Positions 6,750 through 11,863 of a DNA stretch of 11,863 nt are shown here, one piece after another. The stretch comes from Leptospira sp. (lineage in GTDB: Bacteria > Spirochaetota > Leptospiria > Leptospirales > Leptospiraceae): NCBI GenBank assembly GCA_025457985.1, contig JALOTI010000018.1, forward strand, positions 1-11,863, given 5' to 3'. How positions within the stretch are numbered: position 1 is the first letter of the stretch; the number at the start of each line of letters is the position of its first letter. A program made the translations under genes and the position numbers. The notes under the pieces were generated by a model. It had not been told where the DNA came from, did not search any database, and saw only the letters and a list, made by a program, of their open reading frames with translations.

Positions 6750-8303
6750 ATGACAAAGAATGACACCGAAGTTGGAAATGACTTCCAATCCTTCGGATTA
6801 CGTCCTGAAATACTACAAGGAATCACTGAAGCCGGCTTCGAAACTCCAAGCCCGATCCAAAAACAAGCGATTCCGCTCGTATTGGAAGGAAAAGATCTAA
6901 TCGCACAAGCGCAGACCGGAACGGGGAAAACTGCAGCTTACGGACTCCCCTGTTTAAACCAAATTAATGTAGATGCAGGCATGCAAGTACTCGTTCTTAC
7001 CCCAACGAGAGAACTCGCATTACAAGTATCTGACGAACTTTACAAACTCGGAAAACATTTAGGAATCAAAACCACGACTATATATGGTGGTTCTTCCTAT
7101 TCTAAACAAATCAACCAAGTTGCTAAAGGCTCACAGGTAGCTGTAGCGACACCCGGCAGACTTCTCGACCTTCTCAAGGGGAAGGAACTAAAGAATTTCA
7201 AACCATCAATGGTCATTCTCGACGAGGCGGATGAGATGTTGGACATGGGTTTTATGGAAGATATCGAATCGATATTTAACCTACTTCCCACCAAACGCCA
7301 AACATTACTATTTTCCGCAACAATGCCAGAAGCAATTAAAAAGCTGGCAAGTAAGTATCAGACTTCACCTGCCCACGTAAAGATTGCTCCGACAGAAAAA
7401 ACTTCAAAGAATATTGAACAGGTATACTTTGTAATTGAAGAAGCAGAAAGAGATATGGCTGTGGTTCGAATTTTGGATTATGAAAACCCATTTAAGGCGA
7501 TCATTTTTACCAAAACTAAAAAAGAAGCCGATGATTTAAAATCTAGTCTTAGTTTTAAAAACTATGCGGTCGAAGCTCTGCACGGAGACCTGAACCAAAA
7601 ACAAAGAGAACAGGTTTTAAAAAGCCTTCACGATGGACGAGTTCGGATCTTAGTAGCTACAGATGTTGCGGCACGAGGACTTGATGTAAAGGATCTTTCC
7701 CTTGTGATCAACTTCCACCTCCCTTTTGATAGCGAAAGTTATACTCATAGGATTGGTAGAACGGGTCGGGCAGGAAAATCTGGTAAGGCGGTAACGCTTG
7801 TTACAACTCGTGAATCCAGAGCTCTGATGCGTCTAAAAGGAACTTCGGGAATGAATCTTGTGATCGCCGCACTTCCAACAAAAAAGGAAGTAATGGCAAG
7901 ACGGGAAGAAGATTTCCTCAAAAAAATCATCGAAACAGAAATCCATCCTGATGCGGAAGAAATACTTGAAAAACTATTGGATACTGAAGACAAACGAACA
8001 ATCGCTTTGAAACTTCTTTCCAATATGCTCGATAAAACCAAAATCAGCGGACCTGAAAAAATAGGGAAAACTCCGGCAGAATGGAGTGAAACTCCACCTA
8101 GCAGAGGCGGACGAGAGGGTCGTGGCGGTCGCGGTGGGTATTCATCTGGCAGGAGAGACGGCTACAGGGGAGATAAAGGAAAATCCAACGCTTCTAGTTC
8201 CGAGGGTCGAAGACAGGGAAATGGCGCACCACCCAAACGAGAGGGCGGTGGCAATCCTTCAGGGAAACCAGTGAAAAAAGCTCAGCGCTTTCGAAATAGG
8301 TAG
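6750..8303 (+). CDS. DEAD-box ATP-dependent RNA helicase with RGG-rich tail
   Basis: A 517-aa DEAD-box RNA helicase, with both RecA domains complete. Seen in order: Q-motif region (FQSFGL, then PSPIQKQAIP, 12-42), AQTGTGKT (54-61), PTREL (85-89), TPGR (134-137), DEAD (158-161), SAT (189-191), HGD (278-280), ATDVAARG (303-310) and HRIGRTGR (333-340). After a helical spacer (about 375-430) comes a Gly/Arg-rich, low-complexity tail (450-517) with GGR/RGG repeats, suited to nonspecific RNA binding. The architecture is close to DeaD/CsdA and RhlE types, which remodel structured RNA in ribosome assembly, mRNA decay and cold adaptation. I give no symbol because the tail lacks a clear DbpA-type domain that would decide the subfamily. 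The ATG at 6750 lacks an obvious ribosome-binding site; a TTG at 6735 is in frame. The 3' end overlaps the convergent methyltransferase gene by 22 bases. Confidence 0.96.
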   Translation: MTKNDTEVGNDFQSFGLRPEILQGITEAGFETPSPIQKQAIPLVLEGKDLIAQAQTGTGKTAAYGLPCLNQINVDAGMQVLVLTPTRELALQVSDELYKLGKHLGIKTTTIYGGSSYSKQINQVAKGSQVAVATPGRLLDLLKGKELKNFKPSMVILDEADEMLDMGFMEDIESIFNLLPTKRQTLLFSATMPEAIKKLASKYQTSPAHVKIAPTEKTSKNIEQVYFVIEEAERDMAVVRILDYENPFKAIIFTKTKKEADDLKSSLSFKNYAVEALHGDLNQKQREQVLKSLHDGRVRILVATDVAARGLDVKDLSLVINFHLPFDSESYTHRIGRTGRAGKSGKAVTLVTTRESRALMRLKGTSGMNLVIAALPTKKEVMARREEDFLKKIIETEIHPDAEEILEKLLDTEDKRTIALKLLSNMLDKTKISGPEKIGKTPAEWSETPPSRGGREGRGGRGGYSSGRRDGYRGDKGKSNASSSEGRRQGNGAPPKREGGGNPSGKPVKKAQRFRNR

Positions 8304-9346
8304 TGGCTCACAAACCACTCCTCTCCATTTCGATAGCCCCATAACTCAGCGCAGGCGAGAAAGAAAACTTTCCAATATACAAACCATTTGGTTTTTTCTT
8401 TTTCGCCGTATGTACTTGCGAGGATTGGCATTATTTTATCCTTATTCAAAATTAGGTTATCATACCAAGCCTCACTGGTTCTTGCATAGTGAGTTCCATT
8501 CACAACCCAGTGGTTTTCTATCAAAAAATCCTTTTGGAAATATAGGAACAAATCATCCGAAGGCATCTGTCCACCTGTGAAGAAGTACTTTGCCATCCAA
8601 TCGGTCTCATCAATCACCTCAAAAGGATACGCAAATTCTTTATGAGTAAAGATATGAACAAAAAACTTTCCATCTGCTACGAGAAACTTGGATAATTTTT
8701 CGAAAAGTTTTTCGTAGTTTTTCATATGCTCTAACATTTCCACACTTACGATTCGATCAAACTTGTCTTTGGTGGTGAAATCATTCATATCCATTGTGAG
8801 GATAGTTAGGTTTTTGATTCCACGCTCTTTTGCTCGTTTGTCTATAAACTCTTTTTGCGTTCTAGAATTCGAAACACCAGTTACCTTGCACTTTGGAAAC
8901 TTTTCAGCAATATAAAGTGAGATAGATCCCCAACCACAACCAAGATCGAGAACTTTCATACCATTTTTGATCTCTGCACGTTCGACAGTGATACGGAGCA
9001 TCTCCTCTTCCGATTCTGCAAAACTTGTATCTAGTGTAGGCCAATAACCAGAGGAATATTTCATCCTTGGTCCCATCACATAGGTAAAAAAATCACTTGG
9101 AACTTCATAATGCTGTTCGTTAGCAGCCTCGGTATGGACTGCAATAGGTGATTTTTTTAATTCATTCACATAATTCATCTTATGTGAAAGTTGAGCCGTA
9201 GCATTTTCCTTTTTTTCTTGTCGGATGCGTAAAGAGAGGAGTTGGCGGATTCTAAACCGAATCAACCAATCGGGGAAAATATCCTTTTCCAGAAGTTTCG
9301 TTATGCTAAACGAACTCTCTTTTTCTTCAGTATTCGTGAAATTCAT
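8282..9346 (-). CDS. SAM-dependent methyltransferase, CFA synthase / coclaurine N-methyltransferase-like
   Basis: A 354-aa class I SAM methyltransferase of the mycolic-acid/cyclopropane-fatty-acid synthase superfamily. The SAM motif VLDLGCGWGS is at 132-141. Residues of the CFA-synthase bicarbonate site have counterparts: Glu206 (EMLEHMKNY), His231-Ile232 (VHIF) and Tyr287 (HYARTSEAW). The protein is shorter than E. coli Cfa (382 aa). Its C-terminal half (FFTGGQMPSDDL at 256-265, WVVNGTHYA, YWKVFFLACAELWGYRNGEEW) is, from memory, much closer to plant coclaurine N-methyltransferases. Glu203, Glu206 and His207 would match their active site. The substrate may be an unsaturated lipid chain or an amine; sequence alone does not decide. 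It has a good AAGGA ribosome-binding element, follows the DUF1295 gene by 20 bases, and is the last gene of a three-gene operon. Confidence 0.88.
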   Translation of the reverse strand: MNFTNTEEKESSFSITKLLEKDIFPDWLIRFRIRQLLSLRIRQEKKENATAQLSHKMNYVNELKKSPIAVHTEAANEQHYEVPSDFFTYVMGPRMKYSSGYWPTLDTSFAESEEEMLRITVERAEIKNGMKVLDLGCGWGSISLYIAEKFPKCKVTGVSNSRTQKEFIDKRAKERGIKNLTILTMDMNDFTTKDKFDRIVSVEMLEHMKNYEKLFEKLSKFLVADGKFFVHIFTHKEFAYPFEVIDETDWMAKYFFTGGQMPSDDLFLYFQKDFLIENHWVVNGTHYARTSEAWYDNLILNKDKIMPILASTYGEKEKTKWFVYWKVFFLACAELWGYRNGEEWFVSHYLFRKR

Positions 9347-9366
9347 TCTAAGTCCTTTTTATAATC

Positions 9367-10194
9367 TTATTTTTTAGGAAACCAAGGGAAAAATGCATTG
9401 GTGGTTCTTTGGTATTCTACAAATTTATCACCTTTTGACTTCAGTGAGTACTTTTCTGCAAACGGTACTCCAGAAACAAACCTAAGGAGAACAAACATAA
9501 CAAGCGGGGAAAAAAGACTTCCAAAACTTGCTGAAATTGGAATGAGCCCAATTCCGAGCCAAATCACCCACTCAAAAAAGTAATTTGGGTGCCTAGTGTA
9601 CTTCCAAAGACCTACATTACACACCATACCTTTGTTTTGCGGATTGGAAACAAAATTGTGCAATTGTTTATCGGCGAGTGTCTCGCCCACCATTCCAATT
9701 AAAAAGAGGGTCCAACCCAGATACGGAAAAAATGAACCATGGTACCCGAAGAGAGTTGCACCTGGCATGTACAACCATCTAGACGCTACGAAAAAAGGTG
9801 GGCTGAGAAGAAGAGCAAGTACACCCTGTAGCATAAAAACGTTTGTAAAAAACTTTTGGTGGACCTTGTCTCCATAATCCTTTCGGAAATCAGCGTACCG
9901 TTTGTCCTCGGGGTGATTGGTCCGAATGCGAGTGAAGTATAAAAATCCAGACAATCGGATTGCCCAAATCCATACTGGAATTAGAACTGCTAGTTTCGCA
10001 TATTCGTTTCCCATTCCAAAGAGGGATAGAACCGTGGCGATTCCAGCGATCACAAGTCCCCAACCCACATCGATGACCGCATAATTGTCCCGGGATTTTC
10101 CCCAGTACCACATTAGTGTCATAAATAAAAATGTAAACAAAACAGCTGTTAAATAAGGTATTATAAAGGAGTTCAAGTTTGCCTCACATGTCAT
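9367..10194 (-). CDS. DUF1295 family membrane protein (steroid 5-alpha-reductase-like)
   Basis: An integral membrane protein of 275 aa with about six or seven hydrophobic segments (roughly 10-30, 43-60, 66-87, 118-136, 155-172, 207-222, 226-242). The family signature is GLWKYTRHPNYFFEW (195-209), the C-terminal nucleotide-binding type motif shared by steroid 5-alpha-reductases and isoprenylcysteine methyltransferases; IDVGWG (41-46) and EDKRY (96-100) are typical of DUF1295. By homology it may be an NADPH-dependent reductase of a carbon-carbon double bond in a lipid, but no DUF1295 activity is established to my knowledge. It lies between the SDR and the methyltransferase in one operon, which suggests a shared lipid pathway. 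The ATG at 10194 has no good ribosome-binding site; a TTG at 10176 has TGAGG five bases ahead and may be the true start. Confidence 0.87.
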   Translation of the reverse strand: MTCEANLNSFIIPYLTAVLFTFLFMTLMWYWGKSRDNYAVIDVGWGLVIAGIATVLSLFGMGNEYAKLAVLIPVWIWAIRLSGFLYFTRIRTNHPEDKRYADFRKDYGDKVHQKFFTNVFMLQGVLALLLSPPFFVASRWLYMPGATLFGYHGSFFPYLGWTLFLIGMVGETLADKQLHNFVSNPQNKGMVCNVGLWKYTRHPNYFFEWVIWLGIGLIPISASFGSLFSPLVMFVLLRFVSGVPFAEKYSLKSKGDKFVEYQRTTNAFFPWFPKK

Positions 10195-10204
10195 TAGACA
10201 GGTT

Positions 10205-11014
10205 TTAATGCTTTCGGAAGTCGTGCTTTAGTTTTTTGTACATCGTTTTTTCTAAAAACTTTGGCGCAAAAAGCCTGAGCCAATTTAAAAACCTCCCTGA
10301 AGAATTGATGGTCACAAGTCGTGCTTCCTTGTCTTCGGCAATCTTTAAAAGAATTTCTGCGACCTGTTCCGATTTGAGTCGTTTTCCTTTGGCAGGAGAC
10401 TCTTCTAGTCTGCTCCCATCAGAGGCAAGACCTGATGTACGAAGTGCGGTGTCTGTGTAAGGCACACAAACCAAAGAAATACCGATTCCTTCTTCCAACA
10501 TTTCAATTCTCAGAGCCTCCAAAGCTGCATGTAGGGCAGACTTAGAAGCAGAGTATGCTGCACGTCCGGGGACTCCATACAGTGCTGAGACAGTGGACGT
10601 TGTGACCACATTCCCTCTTGCGTTTATCAAAAGTGGAAGTAAACTTTGGATAAGTAGTACAGGGCCGAAGAAGTTAATTGCAAAGGTTCTATGATACACA
10701 TCCATCGAAAGAGAATCAAATCGTCCATGCGCAGTGATTCCTGCATTATTAAAGAGGATATCGATTTTGTTTACATACTTTTGGATCTGTTCCTTTAATG
10801 TGAGGATTTCAGATTCTCGAGATAGGTCACAGCTCAATCGAATCACTTGCAATTCCAAATGTGAATTGGGTGGAATTGGAATCTCTTGTGCCCGTCTCGC
10901 AACTAAAATCAATGTACATGGGAATTTGGAGAGTTCCAAAAATACCGAATGTCCTATCCCACTGGAAGCTCCGGTGATCAATACCACCTTTCTGTTCCAA
11001 AAATCTTTTTTCAT
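10205..11014 (-). CDS. Short-chain dehydrogenase/reductase, first gene of the lipid-type operon
   Basis: An SDR of 269 aa with TGASSGIG (14-21), NNAG (89-92), structural Asn114 and the Tyr154/Lys158 pair in YSASK. Arg40-Arg41 after the second strand suggest NADP(H). The residue aligned with the usual catalytic Ser (13 before Tyr) is Thr141, with Ser140 and Ser143 next to it. The C-terminus (about 218-269) is basic, with an amphipathic stretch (FLNWLRLFAPKFLEKTMYKKLKHDF) resembling SDRs of the DltE/DHRS7 sort that work at membranes on acyl or sterol-like substrates. The ATG at 11014 has GAGGG four bases upstream. It is the promoter-proximal gene of the operon SDR, DUF1295, methyltransferase (ten bases to the next gene) and diverges from a medium-chain dehydrogenase gene. 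The family is certain; the substrate is not known. Confidence 0.93.
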   Translation of the reverse strand: MKKDFWNRKVVLITGASSGIGHSVFLELSKFPCTLILVARRAQEIPIPPNSHLELQVIRLSCDLSRESEILTLKEQIQKYVNKIDILFNNAGITAHGRFDSLSMDVYHRTFAINFFGPVLLIQSLLPLLINARGNVVTTSTVSALYGVPGRAAYSASKSALHAALEALRIEMLEEGIGISLVCVPYTDTALRTSGLASDGSRLEESPAKGKRLKSEQVAEILLKIAEDKEARLVTINSSGRFLNWLRLFAPKFLEKTMYKKLKHDFRKH

Positions 11015-11102
11015 ATTCCCTCAAACTACTGAATCACACTCGACAATGAGACTCGGTAGGTAAAGTTCTGACGAGTGAAATTTACTTTAGGCAGGCTCAA
11101 AT

Positions 11103-11863
11103 ATGGAAAACAAAGTATGGGAAATCCAAGGAAGTTTTGGAATCCAAAATCTAAAAGAAAACACACGTGAGCTTAGTTCAGAGCTTGGGCCTACGGAAGT
11201 TTTGGTTCGCCTAACTGCTACTTCATTGAATTACCGAGATTTTTTAATGGTCGAGGGAACGTACAACCCAAGGCAAAAACTACCTCTCGTTCCCTGTTCT
11301 GATGGAGCTGGAATTGTCGAGTCCGTCGGAGAATCAGTGACTCTCTGGAAAAAAGGTGATCGAGTGCTCCCTATCTTTGCAAGCAGATGGTTGGATGGTG
11401 CGCCAAATATGGATGTACTTCGTTCTACTTTGGGAGGACCGAATGATGGGTGTTTAGCGAATTATGGAAAGTTCGCAGAAACGGCACTTGTAGCGACACC
11501 GTCCCATTTGACAGATGTGGAAGCAGCGACACTGGGTTGTGCTGGCCTCACTGCCTATAATGCTGTTGTGAGTTTTGGGAATATTGAGCCTGGATCGGAT
11601 GTGGTCTGTCTTGGGACGGGTGGAGTTTCACTGTTTGCTCTTCAATTTGCAAAGGCAATGGGTGCAAGAGTTATACTTACATCATCGAGTGATGAAAAAT
11701 TAGAAAAAGGAAAAGCACTTGGGGCAGATGTTTTGATCAATTATGCTAAAAAGCCAAATTGGGAAAGAGATATTCGAAAACATACAAACATGGCCGGGGC
11801 AGATCTCATTATTGAAGTTGGCGGTGCTGGAACTATGCCCAAATCTACAATGAGTGTAAAACC
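11103..11863 (+). CDS. Zinc-independent medium-chain alcohol dehydrogenase / quinone oxidoreductase-like (3' end outside window)
   Basis: The start of a medium-chain dehydrogenase/reductase, 253 codons visible and open at the right edge. The N-terminal GroES-like domain carries LNYRDFL (42-48), [14 protein letters not shown] (63-76) and KGDRV (84-88). The Rossmann domain has [12 protein letters not shown] (144-155), then GTGGVS (171-176) as the dinucleotide motif, and GADVLINY (207-214). The GHE zinc-ligand motif of classical alcohol dehydrogenases is replaced by SDGAG, and no structural-zinc cysteine cluster is present, so it belongs with the zinc-free quinone oxidoreductase/enoyl reductase-like branch. 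It would use NAD(P)H on a small carbonyl or unsaturated substrate in the cytoplasm. The ATG at 11103 follows an AGGCAGG sequence about ten bases upstream. It is divergent from the SDR-DUF1295-methyltransferase operon across an 88-base shared promoter space and may be co-regulated with it. Confidence 0.92.
   Translation, partial: MENKVWEIQGSFGIQNLKENTRELSSELGPTEVLVRLTATSLNYRDFLMVEGTYNPRQKLPLVPCSDGAGIVESVGESVTLWKKGDRVLPIFASRWLDGAPNMDVLRSTLGGPNDGCLANYGKFAETALVATPSHLTDVEAATLGCAGLTAYNAVVSFGNIEPGSDVVCLGTGGVSLFALQFAKAMGARVILTSSSDEKLEKGKALGADVLINYAKKPNWERDIRKHTNMAGADLIIEVGGAGTMPKSTMSVK

Noticed and set aside
8097..8300. Repetitive GGTCG/GGCGG sequence at the 3' end of the helicase gene
   Set aside because: It is explained by the Gly/Arg-rich tail of the protein and not by an independent DNA repeat.

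Overview
The window looks like a chromosomal segment of a spirochaete of the genus Leptospira, more likely a saprophytic or intermediate species than a highly AT-rich pathogen. This rests on gene content, the moderately low GC (roughly 40% by eye), relaxed spirochaete-type lipoprotein signals, and an EF-P sequence that matches what I remember of leptospiral EF-P. It is an inference from memory, not from a search. No tRNA, rRNA, IS element, CRISPR array or phage gene was seen. Coding density is very high and no gene-free stretch exceeds about 120 bases.

Left block (1-3355, minus strand). This is a tightly packed operon read leftwards: efp (elongation factor P), mtnB-like methylthioribulose-1-phosphate dehydratase, two short-chain dehydrogenases (SDRs), and an unrecognised protein that runs off the left edge. 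Junctions are 2, 0, 3 and -4 bases. Two of the starts are TTG.

Central block (3424-6107, plus strand). Divergent from efp is a radical-SAM lysine 2,3-aminomutase of the KamA/EpmB family, which fits the beta-lysylation of EF-P. It is followed by a predicted lipoprotein whose start overlaps the aminomutase gene, a 68-aa protein of unknown function, and a nucleotidyltransferase-fold protein with a variant metal motif. The last gene meets a convergent, predicted lipoprotein form of methionine sulfoxide reductase B (6104-6634) with a 4-base overlap.

Right block. A DEAD-box RNA helicase with an RGG-rich tail (6750-8303) sits behind a terminator-like hairpin in its leader. It collides tail to tail, with a 22-base overlap, with a minus-strand operon of three genes in the order SDR, DUF1295 membrane reductase-like protein, CFA-synthase/coclaurine-N-methyltransferase-like methyltransferase (11014 down to 8282). 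A zinc-independent medium-chain (quinone-oxidoreductase type) dehydrogenase diverges from this operon and runs off the right edge.

The most interesting parts are two. The first is the methyltransferase-DUF1295-SDR group, a plausible uncharacterised lipid (or small-molecule) alkylation and reduction cassette whose methyltransferase is strikingly like plant coclaurine N-methyltransferases. The second is the efp-mtnB-SDR-SDR-unknown operon, which ties a translation factor to a methionine-salvage enzyme and two oxidoreductases without an obvious shared pathway.
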